64,000 nt of DNA, from assembly GCA_024399135.1 (NCBI GenBank), contig JAKSHY010000002.1, forward strand, positions 140,238 through 204,237, written 5' to 3'. The DNA comes from Lachnospiraceae bacterium (lineage in GTDB: Bacteria; Bacillota; Clostridia; Lachnospirales; Lachnospiraceae). Of the stretch, positions 52,980 to 62,185 are shown piece after piece (positions within the stretch are counted from its first letter, which is position 1; each line of letters opens with the position of its first letter). Below the pieces are notes generated by a model, which worked only from the letters and a program-made list of their open reading frames with translations, ran no database searches and had not been told where the DNA came from. The position numbers and the translations under genes are program-made.

Positions 52980-53810
52980 TTATTTGTTCTGGAAAGGAAC
53001 TACCTTAAGCTTCTTTTCCTTATCCTTCTCTAAGAAGTTACCCATACCAGCCTTCTGATCTTCTGTTTCGAAGCAGTCACCAAATAACTTCTCTTCAATA
53101 ACGATAGCCTGATCCATATCAACCTGTAATCCATCGTTAATTGCCTTCTTACAGTTACGAACTGCGATAGGAGCCTGCTGAGCAATACCTGCTGCCATTT
53201 TGTTAGCAGCTGCCATTAATGCATCCTTAGCAGAAACTGTAACTTCACCAGCCTCGTTAACCTCTGCAGAAACAACCTGATTAACAAGTCCGATTCTGTA
53301 AGCTTCCTGAGCCTTAATATTACGAGCTGTGTAGATAAGCTGCTTAGCCATACCTGGGCTTACTAAACGAGCAAGTCTCTGTGTTCCACCGAATCCTGGT
53401 GTAATTCCAAGACCTACCTCTGGCTGACCAAATACTGCATTATCAGAACAGATTCTGATGTCACAGCTCATAGAAATTTCACATCCACCACCAAGAGCGA
53501 ATCCGTTAACTGCAGCAATTACAGGAATAGGGAATGTCTCAAGCTTACGGAATACATCATTTCCCTTCTTACCGAATGCTTCACCCTCAGCCTTAGTTAA
53601 TGTGCTCATTTCACCTATATCAGCACCTGCAACGAAGCTCTTCTCTCCAGCACCTGTTAAAATAAGACATCTAACTGTGTTAAGATCTACAGCATCTAAT
53701 GTTGCATTAAGTTCATCAAGAACCTGTGAATTAAGTGCGTTTAATGCCTTTTCTCTGTTAATAGTAATAGTACCAACGGCACCATTTACTTCATAAAGAA
53801 TGAAATCCAT
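52980..53810 (-). CDS. crt: 3-hydroxybutyryl-CoA dehydratase (crotonase)
   Basis: 276 residues. Enoyl-CoA hydratase family: SFVAGADIGEM and FALGGGCEISMSCDIRICSDNAVFGQPEVGLGITPGFGGTQRLARL give the oxyanion hole and catalytic glutamates. It dehydrates 3-hydroxybutyryl-CoA to crotonyl-CoA. The 81-nt spacer to hbd contains two short hairpins. Confidence 0.97.
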   Translation of the reverse strand: MDFILYEVNGAVGTITINREKALNALNSQVLDELNATLDAVDLNTVRCLILTGAGEKSFVAGADIGEMSTLTKAEGEAFGKKGNDVFRKLETFPIPVIAAVNGFALGGGCEISMSCDIRICSDNAVFGQPEVGLGITPGFGGTQRLARLVSPGMAKQLIYTARNIKAQEAYRIGLVNQVVSAEVNEAGEVTVSAKDALMAAANKMAAGIAQQAPIAVRNCKKAINDGLQVDMDQAIVIEEKLFGDCFETEDQKAGMGNFLEKDKEKKLKVVPFQNK

Positions 53811-53836
53811 ATTTTTCTCCTTTTATAAAAAGTTAT

Positions 53837-53876
53837 AGGCAAACAGGTTAATACCAGTAGTATTACCCGTTTGCCT
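53837..53876. other. Long hairpin between thl and crt
   Basis: AGGCAAAC (53837-53844) pairs with GTTTGCCT (53869-53876), and pairing continues inward with a single bulge through GGTTAATAC/GTATTACC-like arms. It has the position of an intercistronic stabiliser or processing site. Confidence 0.7.
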
Positions 53877-53894
53877 TAAATTTTTAGTAATTAA

Positions 53895-55076
53895 TTAGTC
53901 CATCTCAACGATAGTAGCACAACCCATACCACCACCGATACATAATGTAGCAAGACCTTTCTTAGCGCCCTTCTTCTGCATCTCATGTAATAATGTTACT
54001 AAGATACGAGCACCTGAAGCTCCAACTGGATGTCCTAAAGCAATTGCTCCACCGTTAGGATTAAGCTGCTTATCAACATCAATACCAAGATCACGACCAA
54101 CTGCGATTGACTGAGCTGCGAAAGCTTCGTTAGCTTCAATGATATCGAAGTCTTCAATCTTGTATCCAGCCTTAGCCATAACCTTCTGAGTAGCAGGAAC
54201 AGGACCAATACCCATTACTTCTGGTCTGCATCCAGCAAGACCACCAGCAACGAATGTAGCCATAGGCTTAACGCCTAATTCCTTAGCCTTCTCTTCGCTC
54301 ATGATAACTAATGCAGCAGCACCATCGTTGATACCTGAAGCATTACCAGCTGTAACGAATCCATCAGGATTGATAGCACGTAACTTAGCTAAACCTTCGA
54401 TTGTTGTTCCAGCACGAGGGCCCTCGTCTGTATCGAATACGATTGTTTCCTTCTTCTTCTTAACTTCTACAGGAACGATCTCATCCTTGAATGCGCCAGC
54501 TTCGATAGCTGCACAAGCCTTCTGCTGTGACTTAAGAGCGAACTCATCAAGATCCTCTCTTGTGATTCCCCACTCTTCGCAGATGTTATCTGCTGTCTTA
54601 ATCATATGATAATCATTGAATGCATCCCAAAGAGCATCCTTGATCATTGTATCAACTAATGTTCCGTTGTTCATTCTGTATCCGTAACGAGCCTGTGGAA
54701 TTGCGTAAGGAGCCATTGACATGTTCTCCATTCCACCAGCAACAACTACATCAGCATCTCCTGCCATAATCATCTGAGCAGCCTGGTTAACACAGTTAAG
54801 ACCTGAACCACATACAACGTTCATTGTAACTGCAGGTGTCTCAATTGGAAGACCAGCCTTAAGTGTAGCCTGACGAGCTACGTTCTGACCTAAACCAGCC
54901 TGGATTACACAACCCATGTATACCTGATCTACATCCTCTGGCTTAATTCCAGCTCTTTTAACAGCTTCCTTAATTACGATAGCACCAAGGTCTGCTGCAG
55001 GAGTTGTACTTAATGTACCACCCATTGTTCCGATTGCTGTACGGCATGCGCTTGCAATAACAACTTTCTTAGACAT
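53895..55076 (-). CDS. thl: Acetyl-CoA acetyltransferase (thiolase)
   Basis: 393 residues. Catalytic Cys89 in [16 protein letters not shown], then [14 protein letters not shown], His in [21 protein letters not shown], and the C-terminal Cys in [11 protein letters not shown]. It condenses two acetyl-CoA to acetoacetyl-CoA, the first step of the butyrate pathway. The frame opens at 55091, but GGAGG eight nt before the ATG at 55076 sets the start. The promoter lies at 55142-55170. Confidence 0.97.
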   Translation of the reverse strand: MSKKVVIASACRTAIGTMGGTLSTTPAADLGAIVIKEAVKRAGIKPEDVDQVYMGCVIQAGLGQNVARQATLKAGLPIETPAVTMNVVCGSGLNCVNQAAQMIMAGDADVVVAGGMENMSMAPYAIPQARYGYRMNNGTLVDTMIKDALWDAFNDYHMIKTADNICEEWGITREDLDEFALKSQQKACAAIEAGAFKDEIVPVEVKKKKETIVFDTDEGPRAGTTIEGLAKLRAINPDGFVTAGNASGINDGAAALVIMSEEKAKELGVKPMATFVAGGLAGCRPEVMGIGPVPATQKVMAKAGYKIEDFDIIEANEAFAAQSIAVGRDLGIDVDKQLNPNGGAIALGHPVGASGARILVTLLHEMQKKGAKKGLATLCIGGGMGCATIVEMD

Positions 55077-55141
55077 TCTAATTTCCTCCATAAATAATAT
55101 GTTTAAAAATACTTTGTTAAAAATTTATCATTTTCTATTGC

Positions 55142-55170
55142 ATTATACCATAGAGGCTATTTTAAAGCAA
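55142..55170 (-). promoter_or_regulatory. Promoter of the thl-crt-hbd-bcd-etfBA operon
   Basis: TTGCTT (55165-55170 on the minus strand), 17-nt spacer, TATAAT (55142-55147), with the start codon about 65 nt downstream. Confidence 0.7.
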
Positions 55171-55203
55171 TAGAATTACTAATACATATCAAGTGTTTTG
55201 TTA

Positions 55204-55638
55204 TTAATTGCCAACACTTTTTAGATACCTTTCTTTCACCTCTTCATCTATCTTGGAAGCCACATAATCGAACTGTCCCATATTCTTACTGCTTTCTTCT
55301 CTTAATTCCACAGCATCCTTATATATTTTTGACTCAGGCTCATTCTCATATGCGTAATACAGAAGTGTCGAATTATAATAATCCGAAACAGCCTTCATAT
55401 TGTTCATTTCTTCTGATCCATCCAGATCCAGGAAATAATGTCTGTTGATATCTGATGCCACATTAGCATATTTTCCATGTGCCATACGGCTTACGAAATC
55501 AGCTACACTGCAATATGTTTTTTGCTTGTATCCGCTTGCAAGCTCAACTACTATAACAATCACCAGCATCAATAGAACTGCTGACATTATTCCGATGATA
55601 ACTGCTGGAATTTTAGATACCAAATTTTTATTCTTCAT
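55204..55638 (-). CDS. Small membrane-anchored protein in the zinc-ribbon cluster
   Basis: 144 residues. One hydrophobic helix (about 10-33) near the N-terminus, then an alpha-helical soluble region with no recognised motif (CSVADFVSRMAHGKYANVASDINRHYF). The start overlaps the zinc-ribbon gene stop by 11 nt, so translation is coupled. It shares the layout and helical style of its two neighbours but lacks their Cys motifs. Function unknown. Confidence 0.65.
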   Translation of the reverse strand: MKNKNLVSKIPAVIIGIMSAVLLMLVIVIVVELASGYKQKTYCSVADFVSRMAHGKYANVASDINRHYFLDLDGSEEMNNMKAVSDYYNSTLLYYAYENEPESKIYKDAVELREESSKNMGQFDYVASKIDEEVKERYLKSVGN

Positions 55639-56392
55639 TGCCTAACACCTCCACCAGTCTGTCTTCTATAATACTTGTCCTTTTACTTGAGGTTAAGTCC
55701 TTAAGTCCTTCAATATCTGATTCCTTAAGTCCACAATAGGCTATAAGCAGATGATACGTTCTGTCCAGAATATCATCCATCGTAGCAACATGCTCATCCG
55801 TGAAGCGTTTCGACAAGACTTCATTTTCTATTTCTTTGTACCTGACTGAATACATACCCTCCAAGGCACTATTAATTCCACTGGCATATGTAGACAAATT
55901 TGATTCCGAAAACTTAACAGAAGTTAAATCCATGACTTTCTCTACTATATTTCTATATCTTGAGCACATGTCATATACGGAATAATACTCTTCAAGAGCA
56001 TTTCTTCCATATTTCACCGGCTTAGCGTCATAATAGTCAGCAAAAAGAATATACTCCCCACTTTCTTCGTATGTAGACAGAACCTTCGCGATTTCATCTG
56101 CATTCTTAAGATTACTGTTCCTCGCCATGGTATATGTAATTTCATCAATGTCATTTAGTACAAAGATACATAGCAGTATCAGCGCGAATAACACCGATAT
56201 CGTTGTTATGATGAGAGTCTTCCTCGTATATTTATTAGTTTTTTCAACGACCATAGCCTCGGTGTTTTTAAACTTCCTCTCGAAGTTTTCCATATCGATT
56301 CTATGAGCTTCATAGTATGGGTTTTCCTGACCGCAATGAGGACACTTCTCATCCTCTATGGCCATTTCACCAGCACAAAATTTACAATTCAT
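55628..56392 (-). CDS. Zinc-ribbon membrane protein, unknown
   Basis: 254 residues. MNCKFCAGEMAIEDEKCPHCGQENP is a two-knuckle (CxxC...CxxC) zinc ribbon at the extreme N-terminus. A basic linker, one transmembrane helix (about 62-85) and a helical extracytoplasmic domain follow. The zinc ribbon is in the cytoplasm. Overlaps the next gene by 11 nt and lies 73 nt after the similar 56466-57314 gene, from which it probably arose by duplication. Function unknown. Confidence 0.75.
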   Translation of the reverse strand: MNCKFCAGEMAIEDEKCPHCGQENPYYEAHRIDMENFERKFKNTEAMVVEKTNKYTRKTLIITTISVLFALILLCIFVLNDIDEITYTMARNSNLKNADEIAKVLSTYEESGEYILFADYYDAKPVKYGRNALEEYYSVYDMCSRYRNIVEKVMDLTSVKFSESNLSTYASGINSALEGMYSVRYKEIENEVLSKRFTDEHVATMDDILDRTYHLLIAYCGLKESDIEGLKDLTSSKRTSIIEDRLVEVLGNEE

Positions 56393-56465
56393 TTTTTCTA
56401 CCTACTATTAATCTTACTTTTCTTTGATACTTTTATCTTTTAATCACAATTTCGTGATACTGAAG

Positions 56466-57314
56466 CTATTCTTTGTTAGCAAGCTTTTTAGGATATACTT
56501 CCTTGCATTTAATATAATCAACACCAACTCCCGGAGGGTCGAAGGCAACTTCTTTAGCAAGTTCATCTATATATTCATTAGTTATTCCATAGTGGTCAAT
56601 CATAAACGCTCTGATCTCATCCTGATAAGAAAGCACCTTTAAATAATCTTCATCAGTTAAGCTCTTTACAACTTCATTCTTAACATCCCACTTTTCCAGC
56701 AAAAGATACATGCAGTCATAAAAAACGAAAACCTTTGACTCCTCACTATATCTGTCCTTCGCTGTCTTATCCTCGAAATAGGCTTTAGCACCTATATATT
56801 TGTCATATGCCATGAACCACTCATAATGATCCCAGTTCCAGATAGTATAACTTGTTTTCTCCTCCTCGTTCATTCGATACATATCATCAACGAACTTAAC
56901 TATTCCATCATAATCCCCCGAATCATACATAGCATTCAGTTTAGGGAAGGTCTCCAGCTGCCAGCTGTGCTGCAAAATGGTCATTTCTTCATCCTTTTTC
57001 ATCATCCGGTTGGTGACCAATGCAATAATTCCCGCAATGATCCCCGCAACAACAAGGATAGTCACGAAAACCTTAAGAACTCTCTTCCCCTGAAATGCAA
57101 CCTCTTTTTTCAAAGACTCCTGAGGTATGTTTTTCGCCCTCTCAAGCTTTTCTCTTATCACATCAAGGTCTCTTAAATACGCCTCTTCGTCTCCGAATTC
57201 ATTAACATTTCCACAATATGGACACCTAGGCGCATGAATATTAAAATGTGCTCCACAGTCAGGACACACCCTGTCCTGGACTTCCTGTTCAATTAATTCT
57301 GAAATTTCACTCAT
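56466..57314 (-). CDS. Zinc-ribbon membrane protein, unknown
   Basis: 282 residues. The N-terminal ribbon reads VCPDCGAHFNIHAPRCPYCGNVNEFGDEEAYLRDLD; a charged helix, one transmembrane segment (VFVTILVVAGIIAGIIALV, about 80-100) and a helical domain rich in Tyr/Trp follow. It has the same architecture as 55628-56392. The frame reaches 57326 with a TTG; GGGG six nt before the ATG at 57314 supports the later start. Signal sensing through the zinc ribbon is a guess. Confidence 0.75.
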   Translation of the reverse strand: MSEISELIEQEVQDRVCPDCGAHFNIHAPRCPYCGNVNEFGDEEAYLRDLDVIREKLERAKNIPQESLKKEVAFQGKRVLKVFVTILVVAGIIAGIIALVTNRMMKKDEEMTILQHSWQLETFPKLNAMYDSGDYDGIVKFVDDMYRMNEEEKTSYTIWNWDHYEWFMAYDKYIGAKAYFEDKTAKDRYSEESKVFVFYDCMYLLLEKWDVKNEVVKSLTDEDYLKVLSYQDEIRAFMIDHYGITNEYIDELAKEVAFDPPGVGVDYIKCKEVYPKKLANKE

Positions 57315-57366
57315 GATTTGCCCCAAATGTTTTCAATTCAGTTTGAAAATTAATTTTTCCTGCTTA

Positions 57367-57401
57367 CAAAAAATTGGTGCTGGATGATTTCACCCAGCAC
57401 C
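57367..57401 (-). terminator. Terminator of hpf
   Basis: GGTGCTGG (57394-57401 on the minus strand) pairs with CCAGCACC (57376-57383), followed by AATTTTTTG. It lies 20 nt past the hpf stop. Confidence 0.88.
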
Positions 57402-57420
57402 ATCAAACTTATTTTAAATA

Positions 57421-57948
57421 TTAATCCTCAGGTTCTATAAGTCCGTAAGTATTTCCTTTTCTCTTATATACTACATTAACCTGATCTGTTTCAGCATTGC
57501 AGAATACGAAGAAATCATGTCCTAATAGTTCCATCTGCACACATGCATCTTCTGGATACATTGGCTTAATGTCGAACTTCTTAGTTCTGATAATCTTAAC
57601 TTCCTCTTCATCATCGAAGTCATTCTCTAAGAATTCCTGTCTGAAAGAAGATTCCTTTTCTTTCTTATCAACAATCTTAGACTTATACTTCTTAAGCTGT
57701 CTTTCGATTATTTCCTCTACTAAATCTATTGACACATACATGTCCTGACTTGACTGCTCTGAACGAATAATCTTTCCCTTAACAGGAATTGTAACTTCGA
57801 TTTTCTGATTATCCTTCTCTACACTAAGAGTTACATGAACCTCTGTGTCTTCATTGAAATACTTTTCAAGTTTTCCAATCTTATCCTCAACTGCAGTTCT
57901 AAGTCCCGGGGTAACCTCAATATTCTTCCCAATAATAATACACTTCAT
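57421..57948 (-). CDS. hpf: Ribosome hibernation promoting factor (long HPF)
   Basis: 175 residues. N-terminal HPF/YfiA domain (MKCIIIGKNIEVTPGLRTAVEDKIGKLEKYF, VTIPVKGKIIRSEQSSQDMYVSIDLVEEIIERQLKKYK), a linker of about 35 residues and a C-terminal dimerisation domain (IIRTKKFDIKPMYPEDACVQMELLGHDFFVFCNAETDQVNVVYKRKGNTYGLIEPE). The long form joins two 70S ribosomes into an inactive 100S particle in stationary phase. AAAGGG nine nt before the ATG at 57948 sets the start. Confidence 0.96.
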   Translation of the reverse strand: MKCIIIGKNIEVTPGLRTAVEDKIGKLEKYFNEDTEVHVTLSVEKDNQKIEVTIPVKGKIIRSEQSSQDMYVSIDLVEEIIERQLKKYKSKIVDKKEKESSFRQEFLENDFDDEEEVKIIRTKKFDIKPMYPEDACVQMELLGHDFFVFCNAETDQVNVVYKRKGNTYGLIEPED

Positions 57949-58041
57949 ATACATCATCCCTTTCTATGGAATTTATTGTAAATACATAATACCACAATTG
58001 TATGAAGTTTTGCAACAATTCTTTAAAATCTTCGCAAATAT

Positions 58042-59481
58042 TTAGAATATTCTTCTGATACCCAAAATCGTACGATAATCAGCCTTAGATATCTTAATTC
58101 CGGTCTTTCTTGATGACGCATGAACAATCTGACCGTTACCAATATAGATACCAACGTGTCCTGAATAACATACCAAATCACCCGGCTGTGCAGTGCCTAG
58201 GTTTTCAACTGCACGTCCTAAGTTTCTTTGTGCATTAGCTGAATGTGGCAAAGATACACCATAGTGCTTATATACACTAAGTGTGAATCCTGAACAGTCA
58301 GCACCATTAGTCAGTGAGGTTCCACCATAAACATATGGATTACCAACGAACTGAAGTGCGTAGTTAGCAAGTTCCTTACCAAGAGGGCTTCCCTCTCCAG
58401 TTGCATATACAACCTGCTTCTTACCCTTACTGTTAGTAGAACTATTATTACTGTTTTTCTTCTTCGCTTTATTAGCAGCTTCGATAGCAGCCTGACGTTC
58501 TCTTTCTTCCTTCGCAAGACGGGCTTCTTCTTCTTCCTTAGATTCAGCCTTAACGAACTCAGTTGAAAGCTTAACGTAATCCATGCTTACGTATCCGTCA
58601 CCTTCTTCAATATTAACTTTAACCCAGCCATCAAGCTCTTCAGATACTGTCAACACTTCGCCCATAGGAACCAGACCTAAAGTAACTGCTTCTGTGGAAG
58701 GCTGTTCTCTAACCTTAAGTGTTGTTGTATCAACTGTAGCAATTCTTGTTCCAACCTTTTTCGCAAGTTCTACAGCTTCTTCACCTGTTACACAGTACTC
58801 TGCCTTAACGAAACCTGTAACAGATCCTGATTTAATCTTATACCAGCCATTTTCTTCAAGGATGAACTCACCGGCAGACTTATCATAAAGCTTACCAATT
58901 TTTTCAGCATCCTCACTGGCCTCTTTTCTTACATTAACCCAGGAATTTCTCTCAACCTGTGCAATAACAAGATTCTTAAAGCCTTCTTCTTCAAGTCTTG
59001 CGAGCTGTTCTCTTTCAATTTCCTTCGTAGACTTGGAAATTGTAGGAATAAAGGTTTCTTCTATTTCGATTTCTTCATCCTCTTGAGATGGATTATCAAT
59101 TACCGAAGTCTCCTCATTATTCTCATCTTCCTGACCTTCTGTAGCTTCTGGCGTACTTTCTGGAATAGGTTCAACAATAACAAGTTCTTCATTAATTCCA
59201 CTCTTTAAAGGATCAGAAGTCGGTGTAGCACTGGCGCTTGGTGTAGCACCATTAGGCAATCCATTACTTACTATTGTAGGAACATCCTTATTCTTCTTGC
59301 TGTCTTTTTCTTCCTTAATTGCTTTAATCGATGTCGAGTTTTCTGACATAAAGAAATCAAAACCAGCAGAAGGAAGCTTTTTTATTTCCTTAGAATATGC
59401 ATCTATAGAAAGGCCCGAAAGTAGCATTGAACTTAGCGTAGCGACAGTCAATGCATTAACCATGCCTTTAATATATTTCAT
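58042..59481 (-). CDS. NlpC/P60 peptidoglycan endopeptidase with SH3-like domains
   Basis: 479 residues. Signal peptide 1-29, a Pro/Thr/Ser- and Glu-rich linker, two SH3b-type domains (about 170-232 and 245-305), a Glu/Ala/Lys helix and the C-terminal NlpC/P60 domain: Cys396 in NGADCSGFTLSVYKHYG, His442 in CYSGHVGIYIGNG, His454 in VHASSRKTG. It cleaves stem peptides in the wall. A promoter is seen at 59555-59583. Confidence 0.93.
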   Translation of the reverse strand: MKYIKGMVNALTVATLSSMLLSGLSIDAYSKEIKKLPSAGFDFFMSENSTSIKAIKEEKDSKKNKDVPTIVSNGLPNGATPSASATPTSDPLKSGINEELVIVEPIPESTPEATEGQEDENNEETSVIDNPSQEDEEIEIEETFIPTISKSTKEIEREQLARLEEEGFKNLVIAQVERNSWVNVRKEASEDAEKIGKLYDKSAGEFILEENGWYKIKSGSVTGFVKAEYCVTGEEAVELAKKVGTRIATVDTTTLKVREQPSTEAVTLGLVPMGEVLTVSEELDGWVKVNIEEGDGYVSMDYVKLSTEFVKAESKEEEEARLAKEERERQAAIEAANKAKKKNSNNSSTNSKGKKQVVYATGEGSPLGKELANYALQFVGNPYVYGGTSLTNGADCSGFTLSVYKHYGVSLPHSANAQRNLGRAVENLGTAQPGDLVCYSGHVGIYIGNGQIVHASSRKTGIKISKADYRTILGIRRIF

Positions 59482-59554
59482 AAATTACTCTTCCTTATAT
59501 TTCAAAAATATTTGCCTGTCATTTTTGTAACATTTTCGTAACAATTCAAGTGAC

Positions 59555-59583
59555 ACTATAGCATAATGCCTACCTGGTGTCAA
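59555..59583 (-). promoter_or_regulatory. Promoter of the NlpC/P60 gene
   Basis: TTGACA (59578-59583 on the minus strand), 17-nt spacer, TATAGT (59555-59560), about 70 nt upstream of the start codon. Confidence 0.8.
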
Positions 59584-59650
59584 ATTAAGCACAACGCGCT
59601 CACCCGTACAAGCGCACCCTGCCAAGCCTCAGTAACAGGGCAATAGGCAT

Positions 59651-60565
59651 CTACTTTTTCTTTAACAGATAGGCCTCAACACTGGTAATTACGTTAGCTC
59701 CGTCAGCAACTGCAGTAACTATCTGTCTTAACTTCTTAGTTCTTAAATCTCCTGCAACGAAAAGTCCGGGTGTAGCCGTAATACACTGATCCCCACTCAT
59801 TACATAGCCCTTTTCATCCAGCGAGGCAAGTCCCTTCACCAGCTGATTTTCCGGAAGAATTCCAACTGCCACGAAAACTCCGTCAACTTTCAGTGAAGAT
59901 TTCTCACCAGTAACCTTATTAGTAACATCAATTCCTTCAACCTGGTCCTCACCATTGATGCTGTCAACTACTGTGTCCCATACAATTTCCACATTATCAA
60001 GACTCATAAGCTTATCCTGTAGCATCTTGGCTGCACGAAGCGTATCTCTTCTATGTACAAGATATACCTTCTCGCATCCTCTGGCCAAAAATATAGCATC
60101 CTCAACAGCCACATCTCCGCCTCCAACTACAGCAACCGTCTTCCCTTTGAAGAATGCACCGTCACATGTTGCGCAATATGAAACACCCATTCCAGCAAGT
60201 TCTTCTTCGCCCGGGACACCAAGTTTCGAATGATTAGCTCCCATCGCTACTACTACTGAATAGGTTCTATATTCTCCCTTATCAGTTGCGATAACGAAGC
60301 CACCATCCAATGGCGTAATTTTGGTCACTTCGGCCTCTACGAACTTACAGCCCAGAGCATCAGCATGCTCCTTAAATTTATTACTAAGCTCTAAACCACT
60401 AATACCATGAAAGCCAAGATAATTGTCAACATCATATGTATTTACTACCTGTCCACCACTAATTGGGCTCTGTTCAAAAGTAACGGCATTTAACCCTGCA
60501 CGCTTGGCATATACTGAAGCTGAAAGTCCGGCAGGACCAGCGCCTATAATCACAACATCATACAT
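59651..60565 (-). CDS. trxB: Thioredoxin reductase
   Basis: 304 residues. FAD motif VVIIGAGPAGLSASVYAKRAG, redox pair Cys131-Cys134 in SYCATCDGAFFKGKTVAVVGGGDVAVEDAIFLA, and C-terminal GLFVAGDLRTKKLRQIVTAVADGA. It reduces thioredoxin with NADPH. The start ATG shares its A with the TAA stop of the SDR gene (TAATG), so translation is coupled. This pairing with an SDR is unusual to me. Confidence 0.95.
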   Translation of the reverse strand: MYDVVIIGAGPAGLSASVYAKRAGLNAVTFEQSPISGGQVVNTYDVDNYLGFHGISGLELSNKFKEHADALGCKFVEAEVTKITPLDGGFVIATDKGEYRTYSVVVAMGANHSKLGVPGEEELAGMGVSYCATCDGAFFKGKTVAVVGGGDVAVEDAIFLARGCEKVYLVHRRDTLRAAKMLQDKLMSLDNVEIVWDTVVDSINGEDQVEGIDVTNKVTGEKSSLKVDGVFVAVGILPENQLVKGLASLDEKGYVMSGDQCITATPGLFVAGDLRTKKLRQIVTAVADGANVITSVEAYLLKKK

Positions 60566-61296
60566 TAAATCAAACCTCCATCCATTCTAATTATCTGACC
60601 TGTTAAATACTTGGGAGACTCTAAAATCTTTAATACCATTTCGGATGCTTCCTCAACCGTCCCCAATCTGTCTGATGGAATTTCCATAACAAGGGCATCC
60701 ATTTCCTCTTTACTAAAACATTTATTCATATCTGTATCAATCACACCAAAGGAAACAGCATTAACCTGCACATTGCTAGGTGCCAGTTCCTTAGCAAGAG
60801 CTTTGGTAAATGCATCAACTCCGCCCTTGGCTGTTGAATATGCAACCTCCATCGAGGCTCCAACCTGTCCCCACATGGAAGAAATATTAATAATCTTTCC
60901 TTCCTTATTATTAACCATATAAGGTGCCAGTTCATGACTAAAATAAAAGATTGAATTTAAATTAACATCCATGATTTTCTTCCACTCATCAACTGACATA
61001 TCTGTCATTAATCCTATGTATGAAATAGCTGCATTATTAATAACTGCATATAAATCATCAAACCTAAGAACCTCTCGTGCACATTTCTTCACTTCATCAT
61101 ATGAAGAAACATCGCATTTTAAAATCTGACAATCGACATGATAGCTATCTACTATTTCATTCTTTATTATGTTTAATCTGTCCATAGAGCTGGAGCATAC
61201 CAAAAAAAGATCAAATCCTTCTTTTGCAAGTTTTTTAGCAATTGCCTCGCCTATTCCTCTTGAAGCTCCTGTAATTAATATTCTTTTCTTATTCAT
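60565..61296 (-). CDS. Short-chain dehydrogenase/reductase (FabG-like)
   Basis: 243 residues. NAD(P) motif ILITGASRGIGEAIAKKL, NNAAISYIG, active-site Ser-Tyr-Lys in INISSMWGQVGASMEVAYSTAKGGVDAFTKALAKEL, and a GQIIRMDGGLI end. The frame opens at 61314; I use the Met at 61296, which follows GGAAAG at 11 nt. A 3-oxoacyl-ACP reductase role is possible, but no fatty-acid genes surround it. Coupled to trxB. Confidence 0.88.
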   Translation of the reverse strand: MNKKRILITGASRGIGEAIAKKLAKEGFDLFLVCSSSMDRLNIIKNEIVDSYHVDCQILKCDVSSYDEVKKCAREVLRFDDLYAVINNAAISYIGLMTDMSVDEWKKIMDVNLNSIFYFSHELAPYMVNNKEGKIINISSMWGQVGASMEVAYSTAKGGVDAFTKALAKELAPSNVQVNAVSFGVIDTDMNKCFSKEEMDALVMEIPSDRLGTVEEASEMVLKILESPKYLTGQIIRMDGGLI

Positions 61297-61321
61297 ATAT
61301 AAGTGTCTTTCCATTTTTAAA

Positions 61322-62173
61322 CTATCTTCTCAGTTCATCGAACCTCGTTACAATTTCTGCAGAATCAGTCCATCCAATGTGATAAGCTGTTAAATCTGAT
61401 ATTGTATTATTCTTAACATTTCCAAGGAATGTGGTTAACATAATGTCTTTAGGGAATCTTTTTTTCAACTCCCTCGTAGCATCGTTTGAATATTCTGCAC
61501 CAGAATAATAATCGTGTGCACCATAGAGGTGAAGAATTTCGTGTGCATACGTAGCTTCATTTGTATCCTTAAATATCACAACTGATTCTTTAGGATTATC
61601 CTCTCCATCATAACATATCGCATAGCTTCTACCATCAAAATCAAGAAAGATTATGGTAAAAATATTGTCAGCACTGTACCTTCTCAACAGTGCATCGTAA
61701 TCAATTTTACTTTTTGTAAGTATATCAAATTCTTTATCAAGTTCATCCTCGAATCCCGTATTATCAGCTGCAAGCTTCATATTCGAAGACTTAAGGAGGC
61801 TAAAGTCTGTATTCCAGTCATATACGAATTCTATATCTTGGGAATATTCTGATCCCTTATTCGTAAGATAGTCACAGGCCCTGGACAGTTTCTTTAATTC
61901 TTCCTGTCTTCTTTTGTAGGTCCATCTTTTACCTGGTGTATCAACGAACAGACTAATAATTACATTCTTTCCGGCAAATATTTTCGCCGATCCTAAATTA
62001 TAGCTCGAAGATGGTTTGTTTACATAACTTGCACTATTATTTTCGCCAGGCGGAGCATATGTAGCCTTTGTCAAGTTTACATAACTCGAATACGTATTGA
62101 CACACGCAGTGTAATTTATGAACAAATATATAATAATGAGTACTACACTAAATTTCTTTAATCTATTGTTCAA
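61322..62173 (-). CDS. Extracytoplasmic zinc metalloprotease-like protein
   Basis: 283 residues. Hydrophobic N-terminus (about 9-24) ending YTAC, a weak lipobox or a signal anchor. Zinc motif HEILHLYGAHD (His211, Glu212, His215, Asp221) follows ATYA, giving HExxHxxGxxD. The region before it binds the substrate strand (TIIFLDFDGRSYAICYDG). It probably cuts peptides or wall-linked proteins outside the cell. Two copies of SYVN (residues 30-33 and 49-52) are encoded by repeats shared with the 10.2-kb region. It starts 12 nt after the NSS transporter gene. Confidence 0.78.
   Translation of the reverse strand: MNNRLKKFSVVLIIIYLFINYTACVNTYSSYVNLTKATYAPPGENNSASYVNKPSSSYNLGSAKIFAGKNVIISLFVDTPGKRWTYKRRQEELKKLSRACDYLTNKGSEYSQDIEFVYDWNTDFSLLKSSNMKLAADNTGFEDELDKEFDILTKSKIDYDALLRRYSADNIFTIIFLDFDGRSYAICYDGEDNPKESVVIFKDTNEATYAHEILHLYGAHDYYSGAEYSNDATRELKKRFPKDIMLTTFLGNVKNNTISDLTAYHIGWTDSAEIVTRFDELRR
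62018..62087 (+). repeat. Two copies of GTTTACATAACTYG inside the metalloprotease gene, 56 bp apart
   Basis: Copies at 62018-62031 and 62074-62087. The second belongs to a 21-bp stretch (62066-62086) identical to 10160-10180. The spacing is twice that at 10168/10196. Confidence 0.6.
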
Positions 62174-62185
62174 TCTTAATCCCTG

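Noticed and set aside
59584-59650. Terminator after trxB
   Set aside because: The segment can form GC-rich stems, but none is followed by a U-tract on the minus strand, so I could not support it.
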